Shown piece by piece: positions 18,681-26,804 of a DNA stretch of 64,000 nucleotides. Source of the stretch: Aidingimonas halophila (GTDB lineage Bacteria > Pseudomonadota > Gammaproteobacteria > Pseudomonadales > Halomonadaceae). The stretch spans positions 62,001-126,000 of the forward strand of contig NZ_FNNI01000002.1 of the NCBI RefSeq assembly GCF_900106955.1. Reading direction: 5' to 3'. Within the stretch, counting starts at the first letter, position 1, and the number at the start of each line of letters is the position of its first letter. The translations under genes were made by a program, and so were the position numbers. The notes under the pieces were generated by a model. That model saw nothing but the letters and a program-made list of their open reading frames with translations, did no database searches and was not told where the DNA came from.

Positions 18681-20162
18681 ATGCTGAATGCTTCCGGGCA
18701 TGGCGGGAAGGTGCTGATCAGTGTGCTGCTGGGCACCTTTACCGTCAGCCTCAACAACAGCGCCCTGAACCTTGCCGTGGCCGAACTGATGGTCACCTTC
18801 GAAGCCAGCGCCACGGGGGTCAGCTGGGTGGTGACGCTGTTCATGATTACCATGGGCATGACCATGCCGCTGACCGGCTACCTGGCCGACCGTTTCGGTC
18901 GCCGGTCTATCTATCTGCTGGGCCTATGGGGGTTCCTGGCAGGCTCCGCGCTTGGCGCCATGGCCCAGAGCCTGGCCGGCATCATCCTCGCGCGCGGACT
19001 GCAGGGCGTGGCCGCGGGGCTAATGATCCCCTTGTCCCTGTCATTGATCTTCTCTGCCTATCCCGCCGACCAGCGAGGCCGCGCCAGCGGGATCTGGGGC
19101 TTCGCGGTGATGCTCGCCCCGGCCCTCGGTCCAAGCGTCGGCGGGCTGCTGCTCGAGGTCAGCCACTGGCGGGCGCTGTTCCTGATGAACATGCCTTTCG
19201 CACTGCTGGGGCTCATATGCGGCTATCGCTATCTCCCGGCCGAAGCCGCCAATCGCCGGCGTCGGTTCGACCTGCCCGGCTTTGCGCTGATCACTCTGGG
19301 CATGGGCGCGGTGCTGTTCTCCCTCAGCCGGGTGGAGACGTTGAACGACCTAGGGCGCACCCAGGCCCTGCTGCCGCTTACCGCCGGACTCCTGGCGCTC
19401 GTGCTGTTCGTGCGAACCGAGCGACGTACCCACACGCCTCTGCTTGACCTGTCGCTGTTCACCCATCAAGGCTATCGTCTCAGCGTTATCCTGGCCTGCC
19501 TGCAATCGATCATCCTGTTCGGCTGCATCCTGCTGGTGCCGCTGTGGATGCAGAATGCGCTGGAGTTCGACCCGCTAACCACCGGGCTGGTATTCCTGGC
19601 CACCGCGCTGGCCGCCTCCTCCTGCTCACCCATTGCGGGACGCCTGATCGACCGCTATCCACCGCAGTGGTGCATCGGTACCGGACTGACGATCACCATG
19701 ATCAGCCTGGTGGGACTTGCCACTCTGACAAAAGCCACGCCGGTGTGGATGATCGGCGCCTGGATGGGCCTGCGCGGTCTCGGCCTCGGCTGCGCCTATC
19801 TGCCCTCGACCACCGTAGGCATGAAGGATCTTCCCGAGTCACACGTCGCCCAGGCCTCGGCCATGAACAATATGTCTCGGCGCTTGGTCTCGTCGCTCGG
19901 TATCGTCGCGCTTACCCTCTACTACGATACGGCCGTCAAGGACGCACTGGATCGGGGTATTCCCTATACCGAGGCGAGCGCCACCGCCCTCCATCATGCC
20001 TTCCTGGCGCTGGCGGCGGTCGCCGTGTGCTGCATGCCACTGGCCTGGCGGCTAGGCCGTGCCGTGACGCGACACGACGCGGCCCCACCAGACACTGTGT
20101 CATTGCCTGCTCCCCCCCTCGACCGATCTTTTAAGACCGCATCCGTCAGGGGGTCGGAATGA
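18681..20162 (+). CDS. MFS exporter (DHA2/EmrB-like), candidate siderophore exporter
   Basis: A 493-residue, roughly 14-helix major facilitator of the drug:H+ antiporter-2 type: ATGVSWVVTLFMITMGMTMP, the loop motif GYLADRFGRRSIYLLG, and the helix-5 motif LAPALGPSVGGLLLE. It is the first gene of an operon with the cbrABC-like importer. In achromobactin loci an MFS gene (yhcA) sits inside the acs operon, and in staphyloferrin B loci sbnD does the same job, so export of the siderophore is the likely role. ATG 18681 is chosen over an in-frame GTG at 18675; neither has a strong ribosome-binding site. Its stop overlaps the next start (ATGA). Confidence 0.85.
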   Translation: MLNASGHGGKVLISVLLGTFTVSLNNSALNLAVAELMVTFEASATGVSWVVTLFMITMGMTMPLTGYLADRFGRRSIYLLGLWGFLAGSALGAMAQSLAGIILARGLQGVAAGLMIPLSLSLIFSAYPADQRGRASGIWGFAVMLAPALGPSVGGLLLEVSHWRALFLMNMPFALLGLICGYRYLPAEAANRRRRFDLPGFALITLGMGAVLFSLSRVETLNDLGRTQALLPLTAGLLALVLFVRTERRTHTPLLDLSLFTHQGYRLSVILACLQSIILFGCILLVPLWMQNALEFDPLTTGLVFLATALAASSCSPIAGRLIDRYPPQWCIGTGLTITMISLVGLATLTKATPVWMIGAWMGLRGLGLGCAYLPSTTVGMKDLPESHVAQASAMNNMSRRLVSSLGIVALTLYYDTAVKDALDRGIPYTEASATALHHAFLALAAVAVCCMPLAWRLGRAVTRHDAAPPDTVSLPAPPLDRSFKTASVRGSE

Positions 20163-21217
20163 AAATTCGCCCCCGAATCCGGCACCTGTGCCTGGCGGTG
20201 GTGCTGGCGTCCCTCATCCCGCTGGGGGCCGTTGCCGACGGTGCCCGCGATGGACGTACCGTCACCAATGCGTTCGGCGACACCTACCTTCCTGCTACCC
20301 CGCAGCGCGTCGTCACTCTCTACCAGGGCGCCACAGACAGCGCGGTGGCGCTGGGCCTCACACCGGTCGGCGTCGTCGACTCCTGGCTGGAACAGCCCAT
20401 GTATCACTACTTGCGTGACGCCCTCGACGGCGTGACGCACGTCGGCCTGGAGACCCAGCCCAACCTGGAGAAGGTCGCCTGGCTGGACCCTGACCTGATC
20501 GTGGCCACGCGCTTTCGTCACGAGCGGGTCCAGCCACTGCTGGAGAAGATCGCGCCGACGGTCGCTACAGAGACCGTCTTCGACTTCAAGGCAACCCTAA
20601 GGCTGATCGCCAAGGCCACAGGGCGGGAAGCCCGTGCTCGTGAGCTGTTGCACGACTGGGACTCACGCGTGGCAGACTTCCGCCAAAGAATCGCCGATAC
20701 GCTGGGTGATGCCTGGCCGCAGAAGGCCGCCGTGGTCCGCTTCAAGAGCGACCATGTGCGCCTCTATTCCACGGGTTTCGCCGGCTCGATCCTCGATGAG
20801 CTGGGCTTCGAACAACCGGATGCCGTGCACGACCAGGGCTGGGGCATGAAGCTGACCAGCGAAGAGAACATCCCGGTGCTGAATGCCGATGTGATCTTCG
20901 TACTGCTGGAACCGGACGACCCGGCCATCGCCCGGAACTACCGGCACTGGCGCTCTCATCCTCTCTGGAAACGACTGGACGCCGTGCAAGACGAGCGCGT
21001 CTTCGAGGTGGATGCGGTGGACTGGATCATGGGCGGCGGTATCCTGGCCGCCAATGCCATGCTGGATGATCTCTACGCCCATTACAGGCTGGTGACTCCC
21101 CGCGAGCATGCGGTGCCGGCGCCCCCCATGTCGGCCGATACCACGTCCGCTGTTGCCTGCATCACGGGTACCAAGGTGTTGCCTCCCTCACAGGACGAGG
21201 AGACCACCACATGCTGA
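20159..21217 (+). CDS. cbrA: Siderophore ABC importer, periplasmic binding protein (CbrA/FecB-like)
   Basis: A 352-residue periplasmic protein with a cleavable signal peptide (CLAVVLASLIPLGAVA) and no lipobox. The two-lobed FecB-like fold is indicated by TVTNAFGDTYLPATPQRVVT, TQPNLEKVAWLDPDLIVATR and LYSTGFAGSILDELGFEQPD. It should deliver the ferric citrate-type siderophore to the two permeases downstream. It overlaps the exporter by four bases and the first permease by seven. FecB for ferric dicitrate is the main alternative; the neighbourhood of acs genes favours CbrA. Confidence 0.85.
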   Translation: MKIRPRIRHLCLAVVLASLIPLGAVADGARDGRTVTNAFGDTYLPATPQRVVTLYQGATDSAVALGLTPVGVVDSWLEQPMYHYLRDALDGVTHVGLETQPNLEKVAWLDPDLIVATRFRHERVQPLLEKIAPTVATETVFDFKATLRLIAKATGREARARELLHDWDSRVADFRQRIADTLGDAWPQKAAVVRFKSDHVRLYSTGFAGSILDELGFEQPDAVHDQGWGMKLTSEENIPVLNADVIFVLLEPDDPAIARNYRHWRSHPLWKRLDAVQDERVFEVDAVDWIMGGGILAANAMLDDLYAHYRLVTPREHAVPAPPMSADTTSAVACITGTKVLPPSQDEETTTC

Positions 21218-22209
21218 ATCAGCGTGTTTCACGGATCGCGGGATTGCTGCTGGGGGTGGTACTGGTCACGGCGGCCTTCGCGGCAAGCGTCATGCTGGGC
21301 ACCACGGATATCGCCCCGCCGACCTTCGTCCAAGCGCTGGTGCACTACGATCCCGCTCGAGTCGCGCATATCATCATTGTCACCGAGCGCCTGCCACGCG
21401 CGGTCATCGCAGCCCTGGTCGGCGCCAGCCTGGCCATCGCCGGCGCCCTGATGCAGACCATGACCCGCAATCCCCTCGCCTCACCGGGCATCCTGGGAAT
21501 CAACGCGGGAGCCATGTTCTTCGTGGTGATCGCGGTCTCGCTGCTGCCTCTCCACACGCCGGCCGAGTACGTCTGGGCGGCGCTGCTGGGCGCCCTGGTC
21601 GCGGCCTGTCTGGTGGTCATGCTGAGTCGCGGTCGTCATGGGGAGCTGTCGCCGTTGCGGGTCGTGCTGGCGGGCGTGGCCGTCACCGCCATGTTCGTCT
21701 CGTTCAGTCAGGGACTGCTGATCATCGACCAACAGAGCTTCGAGAGCGTGCTGTACTGGCTGGCCGGTTCCGTGTCCGGGCGCGAGCTGTCGATAGTGGT
21801 GCCTTTGCTGCCGTTCTTCGGCGGCGCCCTGCTGCTGTGCATGCTGCTCGTCCGCCATGCCAATGCCTTGATGCTGGGTGATGACATCGTCAAGGGCCTG
21901 GGCATGCGCGCCGGCACTACCAAACTGTTGCTCGGCCTGGTGGTGATCCTGCTCGCCGGCAGTTCGGTCGCGCTGGCCGGCATGATCGGTTTCGTCGGCC
22001 TGATCGTACCGCACATGGCGCGAGGCCTCTTCGGCGTCGACCACCGCTGGCTGCTGCCGGCCTGTGCCCTGCTGGGAGCGAGCCTGTTGTTGCTGGCCGA
22101 TGTGGCTTCGCGCTTCCTGATGGCCCCGCAGGATGTGCCGGTGGGAGTGATGACCGCGCTGATCGGCACGCCCTTCTTCATCTATCTGGCACGCAGGAAG
22201 CAGGTCTGA
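21211..22209 (+). CDS. cbrB: Siderophore ABC importer permease 1 (FecCD family)
   Basis: A 332-residue inner-membrane permease with about ten helices. Family hallmarks are ERLPRAVIAALVGASLAIAG, MQTMTRNPLASPGILGINAG and, near the C-terminus, GMIGFVGLIVPHMARG, the loop that contacts the ATPase. It pairs with the next permease. GAGGAG precedes the ATG at 21211, inside the end of cbrA. The matching ATPase gene is not in this operon but at 32178, beyond the biosynthetic arm. Confidence 0.88.
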   Translation: MLNQRVSRIAGLLLGVVLVTAAFAASVMLGTTDIAPPTFVQALVHYDPARVAHIIIVTERLPRAVIAALVGASLAIAGALMQTMTRNPLASPGILGINAGAMFFVVIAVSLLPLHTPAEYVWAALLGALVAACLVVMLSRGRHGELSPLRVVLAGVAVTAMFVSFSQGLLIIDQQSFESVLYWLAGSVSGRELSIVVPLLPFFGGALLLCMLLVRHANALMLGDDIVKGLGMRAGTTKLLLGLVVILLAGSSVALAGMIGFVGLIVPHMARGLFGVDHRWLLPACALLGASLLLLADVASRFLMAPQDVPVGVMTALIGTPFFIYLARRKQV

Positions 22210-22211
22210 CC

Positions 22212-23258
22212 ATGACGCACACCCCTTCCCTGCCACAGACAGGTAACGACATCACTGCTACCCATACGCCCCGTCCTGTAATCATAAGCGCTCTGCTCGT
22301 TCTGGTGCTGCTGGCCAGCATGGGTCTGTCGCTAAGCCTGGGCAGTTTCCCCACCTCGTTCGACCAGGTGGTGCACGCGCTGGCCGTGCCGCAGGGCAGC
22401 GACATCACCTTCATCGTCTGGGAACTGCGCCTGCCGCGTATCCTGCTGGCTGTGCTGGTGGGGTCGGCCCTGGCCGTGGCCGGCGCTATACTCCAGGGCA
22501 TCGTGCGCAACCCGTTGGCCTCTCCGGACGTCATCGGCATCACCAGCGGCGCCGCCATGGCCGCCGTCGCTTTCCTTGCGCTATTCGGCACCGGCCTGAG
22601 CATCCATTGGCTGCCGGCCTCCGCGTTGCTCGGCGCACTGCTTGCCGCCGCGCTGGTGTTCCTGCTGGCCTGGAAGGGCGGCATGACGCCCTCGCGCATG
22701 GTGCTGGTCGGCATCGGACTCTCCGCTGCGATGGGAGCCGTAACCACCCTGCTGATCGTGGTCAGCGACGATACCGCTGCCATGGTTGCCTATGTGTGGC
22801 TGACCGGCAGCCTCTACGCCGCCCAGTGGCAGGACGTTCTCGGCATGCTGCCCTGGCTGCTGGCGGCCGTTCCCCTGTGCCTGAGCCAGGCACGGCACAT
22901 GGATGCCATGGCGCTGGGAGATCAGGTGGCGCAGGGCCTGGGCGTGAACGTCCTGCGCAGCCGGCTGGTGCTGATGGCCTGCAGCGTCGCGCTGGCGGGC
23001 GCGGCCGTGGCCTTCGCCGGGGGGCTCAGCTTCGTGGGCCTGATCGCACCCCATATCGCCGCCCGCCTGGTGGGGCGGGGCTTTGCCAGGCTGGTTCCCG
23101 CCGCCGCCCTGATCGGGGCCTTGATCGTGCTCTACGCCGACCTGCTGGGCAGAGTGGCGTTCCTCCCCAAGGACCTGCCCGCCGGCATCTTCGTCTCGGG
23201 AGTGGGTGCGCCCTTCTTCGTCTATCTGCTGCATCGCACCCGCTACCAGAATCATTGA
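22212..23258 (+). CDS. cbrC: Siderophore ABC importer permease 2 (FecCD family)
   Basis: A 348-residue permease with the same hallmarks: ELRLPRILLAVLVGSALAVA, LQGIVRNPLASPDVIGITSG and GGLSFVGLIAPHIAARLVGR. It starts two bases after the previous stop, so the two permeases are made together and should form the membrane channel as a heterodimer. The N-terminal 20 residues before the first helix are polar and may be slightly over-extended. Confidence 0.88.
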   Translation: MTHTPSLPQTGNDITATHTPRPVIISALLVLVLLASMGLSLSLGSFPTSFDQVVHALAVPQGSDITFIVWELRLPRILLAVLVGSALAVAGAILQGIVRNPLASPDVIGITSGAAMAAVAFLALFGTGLSIHWLPASALLGALLAAALVFLLAWKGGMTPSRMVLVGIGLSAAMGAVTTLLIVVSDDTAAMVAYVWLTGSLYAAQWQDVLGMLPWLLAAVPLCLSQARHMDAMALGDQVAQGLGVNVLRSRLVLMACSVALAGAAVAFAGGLSFVGLIAPHIAARLVGRGFARLVPAAALIGALIVLYADLLGRVAFLPKDLPAGIFVSGVGAPFFVYLLHRTRYQNH

Positions 23259-23321
23259 AGCGATCCACCCATCATCACTCACTCTTCATCGCTGATACCC
23301 ATGGCAGATAAGGGAAAACAC

Positions 23322-23945
23322 ATGTTCCATATCGCTCCCCGTCAGGACACCGTCACGGCGCAGCAGCGGCAGCGCTATCGAAGCCTGGCCACCTCCACCC
23401 TGGGTCATTTCACCGACTTCGGTGCCATTACCTCGCTCGCGCCGCTCCAGCGCCCCATGCGGCTGCTCGGCCCGGCCCTCACGGTCAGGATTCCCCACCT
23501 TGACGGCAGCATCATCCGCGAGGCGCTGAAGATGGCCTGCCCGGGCGACGTGCTGGTAATCGACGTGTCCGGCGATCAGCGTCGTGCTTGCTGGGGCGAA
23601 TTCCGTGCCTACGCGGCGCTACGTAAGCAACTCGCGGGCATTGTCACCAACGGCGCCATCACCGACTGGGACGCCCTGTCCCAGCTGAACCTGCCCACCT
23701 ACGCCCGGTCGACCAGCCCACTGACCACCCGGGCGCTGGAGCTGGAAGGCGAAATCAACACCCCGGTCGCCATCGACGGTGTCACGGTCAACCCGGGAGA
23801 CCTGGTGGTGGGCGACGACGACGGGCTCTTCGTCATCCCGCCGCATCGCGCCGACGCCCTGGCCGAGGCCGCGGAAGCCAAGCAGGCCCGGGAGGCGGAA
23901 AAGCGAAACGCCCTCGAGGCCGAATTCCCTGAGTGGTTTCGTTGA
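23322..23945 (+). CDS. RraA-family protein in siderophore locus, family arginine missing
   Basis: A 207-residue protein of the RraA/HMG-aldolase fold: CPGDVLVIDVSGDQRRACWG (73-92), AGIVTNGAITDWDAL (105-119) and VNPGDLVVGDDDGLFVIP (156-173). Family enzymes cleave 4-hydroxy-4-methyl-2-oxoglutarate or decarboxylate oxaloacetate using a metal and a conserved Arg-Asp pair. Here the Asp (D115) is kept but the Arg position is Thr (T114), so chemistry may differ. RNase E inhibition is unlikely given the context. It follows cbrC by 63 bases. ATG 23322 is preferred because AAGGGA lies just upstream; ATG 23301 lacks a signal. Its role in siderophore metabolism is unknown. Confidence 0.75.
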   Translation: MFHIAPRQDTVTAQQRQRYRSLATSTLGHFTDFGAITSLAPLQRPMRLLGPALTVRIPHLDGSIIREALKMACPGDVLVIDVSGDQRRACWGEFRAYAALRKQLAGIVTNGAITDWDALSQLNLPTYARSTSPLTTRALELEGEINTPVAIDGVTVNPGDLVVGDDDGLFVIPPHRADALAEAAEAKQAREAEKRNALEAEFPEWFR

Positions 23946-23964
23946 AAGCGCAAACCGCATGAAG

Positions 23965-23993
23965 ACACCGCCCGACGCCATATCGGGCGGTGT
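23965..23993. terminator. Bidirectional terminator hairpin between convergent siderophore operons
   Basis: A perfect 11-bp stem, ACACCGCCCGA (23965-23975) with TCGGGCGGTGT (23983-23993). It lies between the stops of the RraA-like gene and acsA and probably serves both strands, though neither side has a long T-run. Confidence 0.65.
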
Positions 23994-23998
23994 TCGCA

Positions 23999-25915
23999 TC
24001 AGGCTTCGGTCAATGCTTCGGCTACCGCCTCGTCGGCTTGCCGGCCTACTCGAACGAAGGGATTACAGGTCGAACTCGTGCCAAAGGGCATGCTGCCAGG
24101 CCCGCCGGCCCGATCGATGATCGGCGCGATGAGTCGCTTGTAGGGCCACTGCCCACGCTCGAAGAGCTGCTCCTTAAGCATCCCGCGATCACGACGGTCG
24201 AAGGGGACCGCGTCGATCTGGGCCTCGAGGCGGACCGCCATCTCCCGCCAGAGATCATGGATTGACAAGGCGTAGTGATCCGCCAGGGTGTCGATGGTCG
24301 CCCGCAGATTGACCTGTATCGCCAGCGTCTGCAGCCAGAACAGTAGGGCCTCGAGACTGTCGTGATACAGGGTGTTGGCGTGGCCGGGCTTGATGCAGTA
24401 GCACGGGTCCTGCATGCCGTTTTGTTCCAGGCGCGCAACGTTGATCCTCAGCGAATCGTGGTCGCGCAGCAGTAGCCCCTGGCACCGGCCTTCCCGGAAG
24501 ACCAGCACGGCATTCTGGCCATGCACTTCTGCTAGCATGCCGAGCCGCAACATGCGCAAGTTGATCTCGAAGAAGCCATCGCAGAGCTCGCCGAACAGTG
24601 CCTGCACCGAGGCGGGGCTGGCCGCCATGCCACGCTGTGCCAGCCAGTCGTCGAACACGTGATGCTCGCCACCCGGCAGCGGGGTCCCCAGTGTGGCCAT
24701 GGGCACTAAACGCACGCTCGGGTCTTCCAGCAGCGTACGGGGATAGCTGCGCACCATGGCGGACAGATGCCTGGGAGCCTCGTCGAACAGCGTCGCCCCC
24801 TCCGGCATATAGGCCCACCACTTGCCCTCGTCGCACAGGTAGAGCGCCTCGGCGAGCCGGGCGTCCTTCTCCCTGGCCTGGTGCAGCAAGCGGGCGCTGA
24901 GGTCGCCATTGAACATCTTGACCGCCGGCAGGTAGCGCGAGGCGCCGAGCGAGTGGATGGCCATCGGCAGCTTCAGGAAGTGCGGGCTCGCCGTGGTGGG
25001 GGCCAGCGAACGCAGCGAGGAAGTCGCGAGCCAGGGCTCCGTGACCGATTCCAGCGAGACGCAGTCCCCCGCCGCGAAGGCCGCTTCCAGCCAGCGAGGC
25101 AGCGCATGTTCGTGCTGCCAGGGATGCACCGGAATGGCGACATGGCTGCGGGACAGCCCCCGCGAGGTCATCTCCCACTCGAGCACCTGGCGACTTTCGT
25201 CACCGACGAGCCACTGCACCGGCATGAGGCACGCCGCGTCGACGCCGGCGCCGGTCATCACCTGGTCGCGGGCCATCGCGACCCAACGCAGCGTGATGGG
25301 GGCATTGAACTCGGCCATGTAGGCGTGATACTCGCTCTCGCTGAGCCCCTGCTTAGCCTTCGCCGTGGGATGGTAAGGCCGATCGAGCAACGACGCCCAC
25401 TGCTCCATGATTGCGAAGTGCTCGGCCGTGTCGCGAGTGAGCAGGTCGCGTGTCTCGACCCGGTGCGCCACGGAACTGGCTGCCTGCCAGAGGCTGTCGG
25501 ACAGCGCCTCGAGAAACACCTGCTCTCCCTGCCCCAGGGCCTGGTCGTCGTCTTCCGTCACGGCACCGAAGACACGGCGCATGAAGGCGACGGGGTCGAG
25601 CGACTCCCACTCCCCGCTCTGGTGATACCTCACGATCACCGGGGTGCGTGGCACCTTTTCCCACGCCTGGGCGATACCGGGCTGCAGCAACATGGTAATC
25701 CCATGATGCCGGCCCTGTGACCAGTGCCAGAATCGCTTTGAAGGATCACCTAAGTAGCCTTCAAACACCGGCAGTTGGGTGATCCAGTCATCGACCTCGG
25801 TGGTAGCCAGCCAGACCGCGTCTAAGTCGTCCAACAGGCCTTCGACCAGCAAGCCATCCACCAGCGACTGCATGATCTGCGCCTGGGCATGGCGCTGGGC
25901 ATCGAGAGCTTTCAT
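23999..25915 (-). CDS. acsA: NIS siderophore synthetase, AcsA-like
   Basis: A 638-residue IucA/IucC-type (NRPS-independent) synthetase, which adenylates a carboxylate and joins it to an amine or alcohol. Diagnostic stretches are HPTAKAKQG, AIPVHPWQHEHALPRW, LATSSLRSLAP (ATP-binding), KLPMAIHSLGASRYLPAVK and AEVHGQNAVLVFREGR. It is the last gene of acsD-E-C-B-A, and that order matches the achromobactin locus. By analogy it adds a later 2-oxoglutarate or citrate unit; the substrate is inferred. ATG 25915 is chosen since GGAG lies nine bases upstream. The longer frame to 26122 runs into acsB and reads as an unrelated sequence. Confidence 0.78.
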   Translation of the reverse strand: MKALDAQRHAQAQIMQSLVDGLLVEGLLDDLDAVWLATTEVDDWITQLPVFEGYLGDPSKRFWHWSQGRHHGITMLLQPGIAQAWEKVPRTPVIVRYHQSGEWESLDPVAFMRRVFGAVTEDDDQALGQGEQVFLEALSDSLWQAASSVAHRVETRDLLTRDTAEHFAIMEQWASLLDRPYHPTAKAKQGLSESEYHAYMAEFNAPITLRWVAMARDQVMTGAGVDAACLMPVQWLVGDESRQVLEWEMTSRGLSRSHVAIPVHPWQHEHALPRWLEAAFAAGDCVSLESVTEPWLATSSLRSLAPTTASPHFLKLPMAIHSLGASRYLPAVKMFNGDLSARLLHQAREKDARLAEALYLCDEGKWWAYMPEGATLFDEAPRHLSAMVRSYPRTLLEDPSVRLVPMATLGTPLPGGEHHVFDDWLAQRGMAASPASVQALFGELCDGFFEINLRMLRLGMLAEVHGQNAVLVFREGRCQGLLLRDHDSLRINVARLEQNGMQDPCYCIKPGHANTLYHDSLEALLFWLQTLAIQVNLRATIDTLADHYALSIHDLWREMAVRLEAQIDAVPFDRRDRGMLKEQLFERGQWPYKRLIAPIIDRAGGPGSMPFGTSSTCNPFVRVGRQADEAVAEALTEA

Positions 25916-26012
25916 GGTTGTGAACTCCATAGAGAAAACGGAATCATTGGAAACAGCAGTGCCAGCACGCTCGCGCGACGAGGCGGAAAGCCAGGCATTG
26001 TCGTCGGTGAAC

Positions 26013-26804
26013 TCATGAACGGGGAGCCTCGCGTGACGCCAGTGCCCTGGCCTCATCAAGCGCTTTCTGCAGGGCGCGAAAGGCAATACCCCGTTCGTCG
26101 CCCAACATGAAGGCGCCGACACCGCGCGCCTGCCACCGGGCCTTGGCTTCCGGATGACGCAGGAAAGCGCAGTAGGGGATGCGATGCTCGCTCGCCGTGC
26201 TCTGTACCGCTTCCAGGGCCTCGACGACGTCGGAGTGACCGGTCTGCCAGGTCACCCCCAGTGACTGGGACAGGTCCGCCGCCCCCTCCAGCACCATGTC
26301 GAGGCCCGGCACGCCGCAAATCGCCTCGATCCGTGCCACCCCCTGGCGGCTCTCGATCATGGCGACCACCATGATCTCCCGGTTGGCCTGCACGACGTAT
26401 TCCGCCAGGGAGGCTTTGCCGAAGGCACCGGGACGCCCGGCATTGAGGCTGCGCTCGCCTTCCGGGGCGTACTTGCACGCGGCCACGGCCCGCTCGAGGG
26501 TCCCGGGGTCTTCCACGTTGGGCAGCACGATACCCTGGGCGCCGCCGTCGAGCAGGCGTAGCAGCGTCTTGGGGTCGGCATCCGCGACCCGGACCAGCGG
26601 CGTCAGCCGGTAGCTCTCGGCGGTACGGATCATGTGCTCGACGGTTTCCGGGTTGATCAGCACGTGTTCGGTATCGATCACCACGAAGTCGAAGCCCGCC
26701 TCCGCGATCAGTTCGATGGAGGCCGCCGTGGGCAGGGAGGCCATGACACCGTGGACTTCCCGCCCTTCGACCAGCGCCCGCTTCAGTCGATTGGTCCTCA
26801 GCAT
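26013..26804 (-). CDS. acsB: HpcH/HpaI-family citrate synthase-like enzyme, AcsB/SbnG-like
   Basis: A 263-residue TIM-barrel protein of the HpcH/HpaI aldolase family. In staphyloferrin B and achromobactin loci this enzyme (SbnG/AcsB) condenses oxaloacetate with acetyl-CoA to give a dedicated citrate pool for the siderophore. Sequence support: FVVIDTEHVLINPETVEHM, MIESRQGVARIEAI and LEGAADLSQSLG; E151 and D177 occupy the metal-ligand positions of the family. It overlaps acsC by seven bases, and acsA starts 97 bases downstream. An ordinary hydroxy-oxo-acid aldolase is the alternative, but the position between two NIS synthetases makes SbnG-type activity much likelier. Confidence 0.82.
   Translation of the reverse strand: MLRTNRLKRALVEGREVHGVMASLPTAASIELIAEAGFDFVVIDTEHVLINPETVEHMIRTAESYRLTPLVRVADADPKTLLRLLDGGAQGIVLPNVEDPGTLERAVAACKYAPEGERSLNAGRPGAFGKASLAEYVVQANREIMVVAMIESRQGVARIEAICGVPGLDMVLEGAADLSQSLGVTWQTGHSDVVEALEAVQSTASEHRIPYCAFLRHPEAKARWQARGVGAFMLGDERGIAFRALQKALDEARALASREAPRS

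Noticed and set aside
23322-23945. Bona fide RraA, regulator of RNase E
   Set aside because: Only the general fold matches; E. coli RraA lacks a WGE motif like the one here, and the siderophore operon context points to a metabolic relative.
25916-26122. Longer N-terminus for the AcsA-like synthetase
   Set aside because: The extra residues read acsB in another phase and the ribosome-binding site supports ATG 25915.
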